Source: an uncultured Acidobacteriota bacterium
GTDB lineage: Bacteria; Acidobacteriota; Terriglobia; Terriglobales; Acidobacteriaceae
Direction of reading: 5' to 3'
NCBI GenBank assembly: GCA_903832055.1
Contig: CAILAC010000012.1
Location: 317,943-381,942 of the forward strand
DNA length: 64,000 bases
Shown here: piece after piece, positions 51,117 through 60,341 of the stretch
Position numbering within the stretch: the stretch's first letter is position 1
Layout of the letters: each line of letters starts with the position of its first letter
Notes under the pieces: model-generated
The model's input: the letters and a program-made list of their open reading frames with translations, nothing else
Databases searched by the model: none
What the model was told of the DNA's origin: nothing
Made by a program: the position numbers and the translations under genes

Positions 51117-51989
51117 ATGCAAACTGCAATGAACCGGCGGAAGTTCCTGCACACAGGCGTGGTCGCAGGGGCGGCCGCCTGTGCCCTCACTGGATTGAAT
51201 CTACGCAGCCAAACCGCTGCCCTCGCGCAGCCTTCAGTGCCAAAAATCCGGCTGGGCGTCGCCAGTTATTCCTTCCACAAGTTCGATCGCGCCCATGCCA
51301 TCGAGTTCCTCAAGCAGTTGAACGTAACATCCCTCAACGCCAAAGACGTGAACGATCACCTGCCCTCAACCTCGCCCGAGGCGACGCAGGCGGCTGTCGA
51401 TGCGTACAAGGCGGCCGGAGTCACGCTCACCGCGGCGGGTGTCATCTACTTCCCCAAAGCCGATGAAGCTGACATCCGCGCCAAGCTCTCCTACGTCAAG
51501 CGGGCCGGTATAGGCCTCATCGCCGGGAGCCCCGCAAAGGAGGCGCTGCCCATGGTCGAGCGCCTGCTCAAGGAGTACGACCTGCGCCTCGCAATCCACA
51601 ACCACGGGCCAGAAGACAAGGAATGGCCCTCGCCCCTCGACGTGCTTAAGGCCATTGAAAAAATGGACCCGCGCATAGGCCTGTGCATCGACGTAGGGCA
51701 TACCTCGCGGGCAGGCACTGACGTTGTCGCCGCAATTCATGCCGCAGGGCCACGCCTGCTCGACATGCACATCAAAGACCTGGCCGATATGCGGGTCAAG
51801 GAAAGTCAGGTAGCGGTCGGCGATGGCAAGATGCCGGTTCCGGCCATCTTCGCCGCCCTCAACTCAATCGGCTATCAAGGATTTGTGGATCTGGAATACG
51901 AGATTCACGAGGATGATCCCTTACCCGGAATGATCAAGAGCTTCGCCTACATGCGCGGCGTGCTCGCCGGGATGGGATTGGCGGGCTGA
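51117..51989 (+). CDS. Tat-exported sugar isomerase/epimerase-like TIM barrel
   Basis: 290 residues from the ATG at 51117 (an ATG at 51129 follows). NRRKFLHTGVVAGAAACALT is a twin-arginine signal. The barrel includes IRLGVASYSFHKFDRAHAIE, LAIHNHGPEDK (metal His), IGLCIDVGHTSRAG (Asp, His) and LLDMHIKDLAD (His), with VDLEYEIHEDDP carrying a Glu. This is the standard metal set of the family. It is probably co-regulated with its divergent neighbour in catabolism of plant-derived sugars. Confidence 0.88.
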   Translation: MQTAMNRRKFLHTGVVAGAAACALTGLNLRSQTAALAQPSVPKIRLGVASYSFHKFDRAHAIEFLKQLNVTSLNAKDVNDHLPSTSPEATQAAVDAYKAAGVTLTAAGVIYFPKADEADIRAKLSYVKRAGIGLIAGSPAKEALPMVERLLKEYDLRLAIHNHGPEDKEWPSPLDVLKAIEKMDPRIGLCIDVGHTSRAGTDVVAAIHAAGPRLLDMHIKDLADMRVKESQVAVGDGKMPVPAIFAALNSIGYQGFVDLEYEIHEDDPLPGMIKSFAYMRGVLAGMGLAG

Positions 51990-51996
51990 TTCAGAT

Positions 51997-52024
51997 TTGG
52001 GTGGGAGTCGTTTCCCCCACCCAA
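51997..52024. terminator. Bidirectional terminator between the isomerase and GH42 genes
   Basis: Arms ttgggtggg and cccacccaa (9 bp) flank ten bases between two convergent genes, 8 bp after one stop and 22 bp after the other. T-rich bases lie inside the loop rather than after the stem, so efficiency is uncertain. Confidence 0.6.
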
Positions 52025-52046
52025 GTCATCTGAGATTTCGAGCCGA

Positions 52047-54245
52047 CTACTTGCCTTCCTCCACAATCACCAGATCCCACGGCTTCAGAGTTACAGACTG
52101 GTTGGTCTGAATTCCGTTCGTCCCGCTGGCACCCAGCAAATCCTGACCAGCTCCGTAAGTGTAGGTAAACGTCGCAAGGTTGCTCGAATAGTTCAGGTAG
52201 TAGTGCAGCTTCTTCCCATCCCGATTCGTCCCATGCTTCACGCGAACTGTTGCCGGAAGCTGCTGATCCGGCCCCGTAAGTCCAGCCCCCTTCAGAGCCT
52301 CGCGCACCACCTGCGCTTCCAGCTCCGGCGACAGCTGCGTGCCCACATACTCCAGCTCACCCGATCCAAAATGATTGCGCGTGATCGCCGGCCACTGCCC
52401 AAAGAAGGGGTGGTCGTAGCTGGCAACTGTCTCGGCGTGCTCCGGCAGCAGGAACTCAGCCCAGGCGCTGACCTTGTTTTCCGGGCCAACATGATAGGGG
52501 TCGCCCTTAAGCGCAATTGGCTTTTCGAGATTTGAGAACTCCTGATAGCTGAAGCCCGCAGCTTCGCGCAGCGGCCCCGGCGCGCGCTGCCAGCGGACCG
52601 CAGAGTTTTCGTTGGCAAAGCCTGATTTGAAATTCATCAGAACATGGCCGCCGCCCTTTACATAATCTGAAATCGCCTGCAGTTGCGCGTCCGTTGCAAT
52701 GTAAAGCGAGGGCACCAGCACCAGCTTGTACTGTGCCAGTTCCTTCGCCAGATCAGCCGAGCTGGCAAAGACAAAGTCCACGCCAACATTGGCCTCATAC
52801 AGTGCGCGGTGAAGCTGCAAGACCTGGTCACCGTAGCTGTTATCGCTGCGGCCCGGCGTCCAGCCCGGCGCATGCTGCTCGTACGGCATGATGCGAATCC
52901 CGTTCGCAGCATCCACACTGTAGAGGATTGCGACCTGATTTTTGATTTTCAAGTCTACTAACTTCGGGCCAATCTTCTGCAGTTCGTGCGCGGTCTTTGA
53001 AACCTCCGCATAGGCGCGGTTCGGTTCCAGATCATGGCTCAGCACGCCCTTCCAGTAAGTCTCCTGTCCGGCGTGAATCGAGTGCCAGTGCCAGTACTCG
53101 ACCATATTCGCGCCGCTCGACAGATAGGTGTAAACATCCAGCCGAATTTGCCCGTCATAAGGCGGAAACTGGCCGGCCGAATCCCAGCCCAGCGTCTGAG
53201 CATTGGTCTCAGTGATAAGAAAGTTGGTGTGCTTGAGCGAGCGCGAAAAGTCGCTCTGCTCGGCCTGAAACGCGCCGTCCAGATGGTCCTGCACGCCGTG
53301 GTAAACGTTGTTCGCGACGATGTCGAGCGCCTGCGCCACTGCCGGCTCGTTCACATCCATCTTCATCATCGAGCCGTAATCCTGCGTCACAAACTGGTTT
53401 GGCCCGCGGTTGGCGCGCACCAGCCCGGCCTGCCAGCTTAGAAAGTCCGTCACCCGCATCTGCTGCCAGCGCGACCACTCCAGCTTGTAGCTGGTGCTGG
53501 TAGCCCGGTCAGGCGTCGGCATATTCTCCCAGCCATTCACGTCCTGGCCCCAGTAATTCAAAAACCACGCCTTGTTCAGGGCATCGGTAGTCACAAATTT
53601 CTTCTTGAGATGCTGCACAAACCCGGCAAAGACATCCGGATTGAACGCACCATAGGAGCCGGTCTCGTTATCAATCTGCCAGCCGATCACGGTCGGATTG
53701 TCTTTATAGTGGCTGACCATATTGGTGATCAGGCGCTGCGCGTAAAAGCGGTACACGGGGTTGTCCGTGTCCATGTTCTGACGCATGCCGTAGGAGACGT
53801 TTTCTTTGCCGCCCTGTGGAACCACCAGAATTTCAGGGTGGGCGTGCACCATCCAGGTCGGCACAGAGTAGGTCGGCGTACCCATCACAACCTTGATGCC
53901 GGCCTTGCTCATCGCTTCAACGACATGGTCCATCCACGCGTATTCAAAGTGGTTATCTTCCGGCTCCCACAGGCTCCACGTCGATTCGCCCATGCGCACC
54001 ACGCTGATGCCCGCGGCCTTCATCATCGCCACATCTTTTTCAAGACGCGCAGCGCGCAGCGCAGGCTGCCCGTCGGCCTCCTCAGGCATGTACTCGTTGT
54101 AATAAGCGGCGCCGTAAAGCACGGTAGGCATGGCATCAGGAGCGGTAGGGGCCTGCGCATGCAGCGCGACACCAAACGACGCGGCGAGAGTTACTGTGGC
54201 CAGAACGGCAATGAAAGCGGGCAGGCGGAGCTTGATTCCAGGCAT
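52047..54245 (-). CDS. Exported GH42 beta-galactosidase
   Basis: 732 residues from the ATG at 54245 (GGGGAAC upstream). A signal peptide ends ALHA|Q. The TIM barrel has LYGAAYYNEYMPEE, the acid/base Glu194 in IGWQIDNETGSYG, and the nucleophile Glu346 in LITETNAQ. The trimerisation domain (VAILYSVDAANGIRIMPYEQ) and small C-terminal beta domain follow. The enzyme releases terminal beta-galactose from oligosaccharides or pectin/hemicellulose side chains. Export is uncommon for GH42. Confidence 0.93.
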   Translation of the reverse strand: MPGIKLRLPAFIAVLATVTLAASFGVALHAQAPTAPDAMPTVLYGAAYYNEYMPEEADGQPALRAARLEKDVAMMKAAGISVVRMGESTWSLWEPEDNHFEYAWMDHVVEAMSKAGIKVVMGTPTYSVPTWMVHAHPEILVVPQGGKENVSYGMRQNMDTDNPVYRFYAQRLITNMVSHYKDNPTVIGWQIDNETGSYGAFNPDVFAGFVQHLKKKFVTTDALNKAWFLNYWGQDVNGWENMPTPDRATSTSYKLEWSRWQQMRVTDFLSWQAGLVRANRGPNQFVTQDYGSMMKMDVNEPAVAQALDIVANNVYHGVQDHLDGAFQAEQSDFSRSLKHTNFLITETNAQTLGWDSAGQFPPYDGQIRLDVYTYLSSGANMVEYWHWHSIHAGQETYWKGVLSHDLEPNRAYAEVSKTAHELQKIGPKLVDLKIKNQVAILYSVDAANGIRIMPYEQHAPGWTPGRSDNSYGDQVLQLHRALYEANVGVDFVFASSADLAKELAQYKLVLVPSLYIATDAQLQAISDYVKGGGHVLMNFKSGFANENSAVRWQRAPGPLREAAGFSYQEFSNLEKPIALKGDPYHVGPENKVSAWAEFLLPEHAETVASYDHPFFGQWPAITRNHFGSGELEYVGTQLSPELEAQVVREALKGAGLTGPDQQLPATVRVKHGTNRDGKKLHYYLNYSSNLATFTYTYGAGQDLLGASGTNGIQTNQSVTLKPWDLVIVEEGK

Positions 54246-54453
54246 AGTGGTGTTCCCCGAAAAGGTTTTCTGCAACGGCTCATCGTACAGGATTGGCATT
54301 GCTGTACGACACAGGAAAGCTGTTGAGCGGCAAAAAAGCCCGGATTGCAAGAGTGCGATTGTGAACACCCTTTTCCGCGAGAATGTTGGAAAATACTGCT
54401 AGTCACGCCTTGGGCTATTGCCGCTTGGTGTCAAGCCGAAATGAGGATGCACG

Positions 54454-55362
54454 ATGAAGTCAGTGAATTTTCCTTTGCAGAGTGCACTAACCGCAGCTTT
54501 CTTGGCGATGGTGATGACCGCAGCCTTGAGCGGCTGCAAGTCAAAACAGGATGCAGCCATCGACCAGGCAAAGCAGGCAGCGGCAACCACGGGACAGGCG
54601 CAGCAGGTAGTCGCGACTGACAGCAATGGGAATACGGTGACGACAGTGGTGCAGCCGCCCGTACCGGGACAGAGCGGGCAGGTGGTGACGACGACAGTTA
54701 CGCCAAAGGCTACCGCCGGGGCCGATGCGCAGACGGCGGGCGCACAGCCTGCCGGAACGGGACAGAATGGTGCCGGTCAGTCTGGCGTCGCGCCAGCGCC
54801 TCAGCCCGGCAGCATTACAAGCGGGCCGGCAACTCCGCCGCCCCCGCCCGAGGTGCATGTCGCAGCCGGCACCCCGCTGACAATTCGCATCGATCAGCGC
54901 ATCAGCGCCAAGGGCAATCGGGCGGGCGACAGGTTTACCGGCGAAATCGTAGAGCCGGTGCTTGACGCCAACGGAAATACCATCATCCCCAAAGGCGCTC
55001 CTGTTGGCGGAATTGTCGATCTGGCCCACCGGCGTGGGCACTTCAAAGGCGCAGCCAATCTAGAACTCCGGCTCACCTCCCTGACCCTCAACGGACATGA
55101 AATGCCGCTGGAGACCGCCGATATGCGCGAGCGAAAGAAAGGCAAGGGGCGGCGCTCCACGGCGTTCATCGGCGGGGCGACAGGTCTTGGCATGCTCATC
55201 GGCGGTGTCGCATCGGGCGGCATGGGAGTCGCGATAGGCGGCGCAGCAGGCGCAGGCGCAGGAACAGCCGTTGCTGGCTTGACCGGCAATGGCGACCTGG
55301 TCATTCCAGCCGAGTCCATCGTGCACTTCAAGCTGGCGGATGAGCTGGTTATTCAGCCGTAA
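54454..55362 (+). CDS. Lipoprotein with glycine-zipper segment
   Basis: 302 residues. Lipobox LSGC (Cys ~28) follows a signal peptide. A low-complexity Ala/Gln/Thr/Pro linker (residues ~30-130) is followed by a beta domain starting VHVAAGTPLTIRIDQRISAK, as in outer-membrane-associated proteins with TrbI/VirB10-like barrels. A glycine-zipper stretch (residues ~238-280: GGATGLGMLIGGVASGGMG and more) follows and may insert into or contact the membrane. The final strands read DLVIPAESIVHFKLADELVI. No specific function known. Confidence 0.75.
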   Translation: MKSVNFPLQSALTAAFLAMVMTAALSGCKSKQDAAIDQAKQAAATTGQAQQVVATDSNGNTVTTVVQPPVPGQSGQVVTTTVTPKATAGADAQTAGAQPAGTGQNGAGQSGVAPAPQPGSITSGPATPPPPPEVHVAAGTPLTIRIDQRISAKGNRAGDRFTGEIVEPVLDANGNTIIPKGAPVGGIVDLAHRRGHFKGAANLELRLTSLTLNGHEMPLETADMRERKKGKGRRSTAFIGGATGLGMLIGGVASGGMGVAIGGAAGAGAGTAVAGLTGNGDLVIPAESIVHFKLADELVIQP

Positions 55363-55378
55363 AGTTCAGATGAACGGG

Positions 55379-55412
55379 CGTGGCGCGGGCAGCTAACTGT
55401 TACCGCGCCACG
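55379..55412. terminator. Hairpin spanning the patatin stop codon
   Basis: Perfect 9-bp arms cgtggcgcg and cgcgccacg enclose 16 bases. The stop codon of the minus-strand patatin gene lies in the loop, and the plus-strand lipoprotein gene ends 17 bp before it, so it can serve both convergent transcripts. Confidence 0.55.
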
Positions 55413-57744
55413 GCTGGCCTTTGGCAGCAATCCAAGCCTCCAGTTCCTGGCGGGCATATGCGTAGGCCGCCCGCGCCATCTCTTCGCCCTTTGCAAAATC
55501 GCGAATGGAGTACTGCTGCAGTGGAATCGCCATGTAGAGGTCGGCGCTGGCGCGTATCTGCTCTTTGTGACCGACGCCGCCAAGGCGAATCAGTCGCATC
55601 AGCACATCTCTGAGAGTTCCCAGCCGCGGCTGTCGCCGGAACGGCGAAAAGTTTCGCCGAGCGATCTGCCAGCCAGAGACCTCATTGCCAAACTCCGCGC
55701 CGGCAGTGAACTCAGCCTCGGGGGAAACGTCCGCGGCAATGACCGTACCGGCTCCAATGCATTTCCGCATCACATCAGCGGGAATGTTGTTCACCAGCCC
55801 GCCATCGACAAAGACATCGCCTTCCCAGCCAAGGGGTGGGAACATCCCCGGTGCCCGGCAGCTCGCGAGTACACTCTGCAGCGCGCTGCCCTCGCGATGG
55901 ACAACCATGCGCGCCTGGACCAGGCTCGCGGAAATTGAAAAATAGGGCAGCCAGAGGTCCTCAATGTCAACGCCCTCCAGATAGTTTCCCAGCTCGATTC
56001 CTACCTTCCTGCCCGTGAGCAGGCTAAGGAGCGGCAGCGTGTAATCGCCTTTCAGTGCTTTCACGCAACCTCGATCCATCACTTCGATCATCTGGGCGTG
56101 GGTAAACTCCTGCGCAGTCGCGGCGGCGATAATGGCTCCCATGCTCGTGCCGCCCACGAAATCGATGGGGATACCCAGATCGCGCATGGCATCAATGACG
56201 CCGATGTGGGCAAGGCCGAGCGCAAAACCTCCGCCCAGCACCAGACCGACGGACTGGTGATTAAGCGACCGGGCGAGCCGGGCAACGTCAGGCGCGTGAA
56301 ACCTCCCTTTTGAAGATTGGCGAATATGCTCGTGCGCCTCAATGCCCAGAACCCGTTTCCATGCGCGTGTGTGAGCGATGGTGCCGGGTCCGGTAGAGTG
56401 GAGCAGAACCAGGGTCGTCTTCACCGAAGGCAATGCCTCACCCGTCAGGCGGACCATCGTGTTTTCGCTGTGTTCAGGCTCTACAGAGTCCCCGGCGACG
56501 ACGAGGAGCACGTCGGCCTGACGCAGGCAGCGCAGCGTCCATGGCGACAGGTCTGCACCAGACAGGTAGTCGGCGTCGTAGACGATATGGCGGTAGAGGG
56601 TTTCGAGGTCTTCCAGCCAGGCAACCATCCGCCGTTCCGCGACTTCGTTGCTTTGGATGGATCTGGTTCTCTGGCCCGATTCCCATGTCTGCCCACCACG
56701 GTTTTGGCGAAAGACCCGTTCAATGATGGTGCGCGTCAGGTGCAGCGTGGGGCCAAAGGCCGAGAGCTGCCGCACCAGTTCTGCGGCAAATTCATGGGCT
56801 TCACCCCGTTGCTCTGCGGAAGTAAGCGGTAGAACGGTGATGGCGACCGGTGGACGCGCCTCACTCCCAGAGCCACCGCGGTGGCGGCTGCTCTGCTGGC
56901 GAAGACGGCCTGCAAATTGGCGGGCAAAGATGCGAAGCAGTTCGCTTGGATAAAGTGCAGCGATGCGGTCAAAGTCCTGCCGACTGAGGCGAGCCAGGTG
57001 CGAATCTCGGGCCGCAATGGCCGTCGAAGACCGGGATTCACCGCTCAGCAGAGAGAGTTCCCCAAGCAGGTCGCCTTTTCCCAGTTCCGCCAGGAGCCGT
57101 GCGCCAGGCGCGGCTTCCCCGCCGTCATCGATACGTTCGCGCAGCAGCCGCACACGGCCGCTGAGCACCAGGTACAGCGCATCGGCCTGCTCACCCTCGC
57201 GAAAAAGCGTTTCCCCGGCGCGAAGATCCACCCGAACTGCGGAGGCGGCGAGGGCTCGGCGTGCCTCCGCGCTGAGCTCGCGCATGATCGCACTTTCTTC
57301 CAGGGCCGAGGCAATCTGATACGCATCAACGCTCGTCGCCATGGCGGCAAGGGTGGGTGCCATCCCTTCTGGATAGGCGGCACACAGGTCGTCGAAGTCG
57401 GCAGAACCGAGCACCGCCGCGCTCCCTGCTTCAAGGGCCTGAATGGTCAGGATTGATGGGTGCCCCGTGAGCAGGCCAAGAGCGCCAAAGACTTCTCCGG
57501 GCAGCGCAGTGCCGAGAAGGATCGTCTCTGTGGTGGTGGCGTCAGACTGGATGCGCGAAAGCTGGAAGCTTCCCGTAACCAGCAGAAAGAGAGCATCGCC
57601 GGGGTCGCCCTCCTGCACCAGAAATGCGTCGGCCGGCAACGTCCGGAGGCTCATCCGCTGCAGCAGATCTTCGCGGATGTCCGTGCTCAGACCGGCGAAA
57701 ACCTGAGCCTGCTGCAGCAGGTCACGTACGTAAGCTTCACTCAT
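55393..57744 (-). CDS. Patatin-like phospholipase with two cyclic-nucleotide-binding domains (NTE-like)
   Basis: 783 residues. Two cNMP-binding domains lie at about residues 10-130 (LVQEGDPGDALFLLVTGSFQL) and 150-280 (FREGEQADALYLVLSGRVRL, with GELSLLSGESRSS). A linker (300-490) is followed by the patatin domain: LVLGGGFALGLAHIGVIDAM, nucleophile Ser534 in GGTSMGA, and catalytic Asp647 in VFVDGGLVNN. This is the layout of neuropathy-target-esterase-type lysophospholipases. The usual GGGxRG oxyanion loop has Phe and Leu at the third-from-last and penultimate positions. Allosteric control by a cyclic nucleotide is inferred from domains only. No membrane span is visible. Confidence 0.9.
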   Translation of the reverse strand: MSEAYVRDLLQQAQVFAGLSTDIREDLLQRMSLRTLPADAFLVQEGDPGDALFLLVTGSFQLSRIQSDATTTETILLGTALPGEVFGALGLLTGHPSILTIQALEAGSAAVLGSADFDDLCAAYPEGMAPTLAAMATSVDAYQIASALEESAIMRELSAEARRALAASAVRVDLRAGETLFREGEQADALYLVLSGRVRLLRERIDDGGEAAPGARLLAELGKGDLLGELSLLSGESRSSTAIAARDSHLARLSRQDFDRIAALYPSELLRIFARQFAGRLRQQSSRHRGGSGSEARPPVAITVLPLTSAEQRGEAHEFAAELVRQLSAFGPTLHLTRTIIERVFRQNRGGQTWESGQRTRSIQSNEVAERRMVAWLEDLETLYRHIVYDADYLSGADLSPWTLRCLRQADVLLVVAGDSVEPEHSENTMVRLTGEALPSVKTTLVLLHSTGPGTIAHTRAWKRVLGIEAHEHIRQSSKGRFHAPDVARLARSLNHQSVGLVLGGGFALGLAHIGVIDAMRDLGIPIDFVGGTSMGAIIAAATAQEFTHAQMIEVMDRGCVKALKGDYTLPLLSLLTGRKVGIELGNYLEGVDIEDLWLPYFSISASLVQARMVVHREGSALQSVLASCRAPGMFPPLGWEGDVFVDGGLVNNIPADVMRKCIGAGTVIAADVSPEAEFTAGAEFGNEVSGWQIARRNFSPFRRQPRLGTLRDVLMRLIRLGGVGHKEQIRASADLYMAIPLQQYSIRDFAKGEEMARAAYAYARQELEAWIAAKGQPWRGNS

Positions 57745-57814
57745 AGCGGATCATGCGAGGCGAGGCTGCCCTCATCCAGGCTGCGTGAATCATCGAGGAA
57801 TACCCTCAGTCCTC

Positions 57815-58813
57815 TCAACCAAGCATATGGATGGTGTGCAGCCAGAGTTCCACGCTCTTAGGCCAGGTCGTAACGGGCCATTTGGATTGAGGACGCAGGC
57901 CAAATCCGTGGCCGCCATCCGCGTAAATGTGCAATTCAGCCGGAACTTTCGCATTCTTGAGAGCGAGGAACCACGCAGTCGAGTTTTCGATGTGCACTGG
58001 ATCGTCCTCAGCCTGAACGATGAAGCTGGGCGGAGTCTGCGCCGTGGGATGCAGGTCAAGTTTGTCGAGGAAGCCCTGTTCGGCGTCTGCCAGGTAGCCA
58101 GGATAGACAATGACGGCGAAGTCGGGGCGGCAGCTGAGCTCATCGGCGGCATCCACCGCCGCATACAGGCGCTTGTCGTAGTGCGTGCTGAGCGCCGCGG
58201 AGAGATGAGCTCCGGCAGAGAAGCCCAGGACGCCGATCCGCTTGGGATCGATCTTCCATTCAGCGGCGTGGCTGCGAACGATGCCCAGAGCCCGCTGAGC
58301 GTCGTCGAGCGCCTCCTTCGAGCTGGGATAAGGGCCGGTGCTGGCCAACTTCGAATCGCCGCCCGGAACCCGGTACTTCACCAGAATGCAGGCCACGTGC
58401 GCGGCGTTGAGCCAACTGCAGACTTCGGTGCCTTCAAGATCGATAGCCAGAATGCGATAGCCTCCGCCGGGGAAAACCACCACGGCCGCCCCTGAGGCCG
58501 GAGCTTTTGCTGCGTAGAGGGTCAGCGTGGGTTTGGAGACGTTGCCCAGTCGAATCAGTGGCTTGCCCGCGATCAGGTTGTCATTGCCCGGGCCGGTGGT
58601 ATCCACCTCAGGCCCCGGAATCGCCGTCGCGTCCGGTGGGGTCGAGGGCCACAGGTCAATCGTGGTGTGGCCGGGGGCCGGGGCCCACGCCGGCGTATGG
58701 GCTGGCGAGCTGGCAGGTTTTTGCGCAGACGCTGATGACGGGAATAAGCTGACGATTCCCAATGCAGCGACCATTGCCGCCGCGTTCAGGGTTAAAACTG
58801 CGCATTTCACCAT
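57815..58813 (-). CDS. Exported alpha/beta hydrolase (esterase-like)
   Basis: 332 residues from the ATG at 58813 (GAGG upstream). A signal peptide ends ASA|Q. The core contains VVFPGGGYRILAIDLEGTEV (oxyanion loop GGGY), the nucleophile Ser in VLGFSAGAHL, an Asp in IVQAEDDPVHIEN and a His in YADGGHGFGLR, completing a Ser-Asp-His triad. It resembles the BD-FAE/acetyl-xylan-esterase group. It probably removes acyl groups from plant polysaccharides. Confidence 0.88.
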   Translation of the reverse strand: MVKCAVLTLNAAAMVAALGIVSLFPSSASAQKPASSPAHTPAWAPAPGHTTIDLWPSTPPDATAIPGPEVDTTGPGNDNLIAGKPLIRLGNVSKPTLTLYAAKAPASGAAVVVFPGGGYRILAIDLEGTEVCSWLNAAHVACILVKYRVPGGDSKLASTGPYPSSKEALDDAQRALGIVRSHAAEWKIDPKRIGVLGFSAGAHLSAALSTHYDKRLYAAVDAADELSCRPDFAVIVYPGYLADAEQGFLDKLDLHPTAQTPPSFIVQAEDDPVHIENSTAWFLALKNAKVPAELHIYADGGHGFGLRPQSKWPVTTWPKSVELWLHTIHMLG

Positions 58814-59039
58814 GCTGAAAACCTCACGTCTGAATTGGCCTGAATCATCGCAGCCGATATCCCGATGCGGCAAGCCGAAAAGGTCTGCGAAAACGATTAA
58901 ACGCAAATCCCCAACGGAAGACGCTCATTTGTTCGCTGGAAGCGGGCGGCTGCCGCCAGCCTGTGATGATGGCTTACCGAAGATGCGTCTGCTGGTATAT
59001 CTTGGCTTGCAGATATTCAATAGGGCTGGGTGAGGCTGA

Positions 59040-60278
59040 ATGAATCTTGCGATGCGGGGCCGTCTGGGCCTGATGATGTTTCTGGAGTACTTCATGTGGG
59101 GCGCGTGGTACGTGACCCTCAACACCTGGCTCTCGCAGTCACTGCATTTTTCGGGCACGCAGCTGGGACTGGCCGCCGGGGTCACGACCATTGGCGCAAT
59201 GGTCTCGCCCTTCTTTGTGGGCCTTATCGCTGATCGCCTTTTTGCCACGCAGGGCCTGCTGGCGGCCATGCACGGCCTCGGGGCGTTGCTGCTCTTTCTT
59301 GCCTCAGTGCAAACCGACTTTGTGCCGTTTTACGTCGTGATTTTGCTGTACTCGCTCTGCTACATGCCGACGATGGCGCTGACCAATTCATTGGCCTTCC
59401 GCCAGATGAAGGAGACGCAGACCGAGTTTGGGCCTATCCGGGTAATGGGCACCCTGGGCTGGATCGTGGCTGGATTGCTGATCGGCAACCTGCACATCGA
59501 GTCGACAAAGATGCCCATGCAGCTAGCCGCAGGGGCTTCGCTGCTCATGGCCATCTACTGCCTGACACTGCCGCATACGCCCCCACTGGGCAAGGCGGCC
59601 AAAGTCACCGTCGCTTCAATCTTTCCCCTGGAAGCAGTGAAGCTGCTCGGCACGCGCTCCATGGCCATCTTTGCCATCGCATCGTTTCTCATCTGCATTC
59701 CGCTGCAGTTCTACTACGCCTTCACCAACCTGTTTTTGAATCAGCTGGGCGTAGACAATGCGGCCAGTAAGATGGCCGGTGGACAGATTTCTGAGCTGTT
59801 GTGCATGCTGCTCATTCCGTGGTTTTTCCGCAGGCTCGGCGTGAAATACATGCTGGTAGCCGGCATGAGCGCATGGGCACTCCGCTATGTCCTCTTTGCC
59901 TTTGGCAATCCAGACTCACGAGTCTGGATGCTGTGGGCAGGCATTCTGCTGCATGGCATCTGCTACGACTTCTTCTTTGTCACCGGGCAAATCTACATTG
60001 ACCGCAAGGCAAAGCCAGAGCTGCGCGCAGCTGCCCAGGGACTGATGACCTTCCTCACCTATGGGGCAGGTATGTTTGTCGGTTCATGGCTCTCGGGGGC
60101 GGTCGTTGAAAGCAACACGGTAAAGCTCCTGGGCCGTACCGATGATTTCCATGACTGGCATTCCATCTGGCTATTTCCAGCAGTCATGTCGGTCGTCATT
60201 CTGCTGCTCTTCCTGGTGACATTTTCTGACCGCTCCAGCGCCGCCGCACCAGACGAGACTGCGCTCGCGTCGCAGTAA
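59040..60278 (+). CDS. MFS transporter, nucleoside:H+ symporter-like
   Basis: 412 residues with about 12 membrane spans. The N-terminus LMMFLEYFMWGAWYVTLNTWL is typical of the NupG/XapB nucleoside permease group. FGPIRVMGTLGWIVAGLLIG matches the conserved R/G motif between helices 4 and 5, and GICYDFFFVTGQIYIDRKA is also diagnostic. In acidobacteria such proteins lie in sugar catabolic clusters, so the substrate may be a sugar or nucleoside. GTGAGGCTGA precedes the start. Confidence 0.88.
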   Translation: MNLAMRGRLGLMMFLEYFMWGAWYVTLNTWLSQSLHFSGTQLGLAAGVTTIGAMVSPFFVGLIADRLFATQGLLAAMHGLGALLLFLASVQTDFVPFYVVILLYSLCYMPTMALTNSLAFRQMKETQTEFGPIRVMGTLGWIVAGLLIGNLHIESTKMPMQLAAGASLLMAIYCLTLPHTPPLGKAAKVTVASIFPLEAVKLLGTRSMAIFAIASFLICIPLQFYYAFTNLFLNQLGVDNAASKMAGGQISELLCMLLIPWFFRRLGVKYMLVAGMSAWALRYVLFAFGNPDSRVWMLWAGILLHGICYDFFFVTGQIYIDRKAKPELRAAAQGLMTFLTYGAGMFVGSWLSGAVVESNTVKLLGRTDDFHDWHSIWLFPAVMSVVILLLFLVTFSDRSSAAAPDETALASQ

Positions 60279-60341
60279 TTCTCTGAGGCCGCAGCTGGCT
60301 CAAAAATTAGTTTGCGATTCAAATTGCATTGGAAGTAAAGG

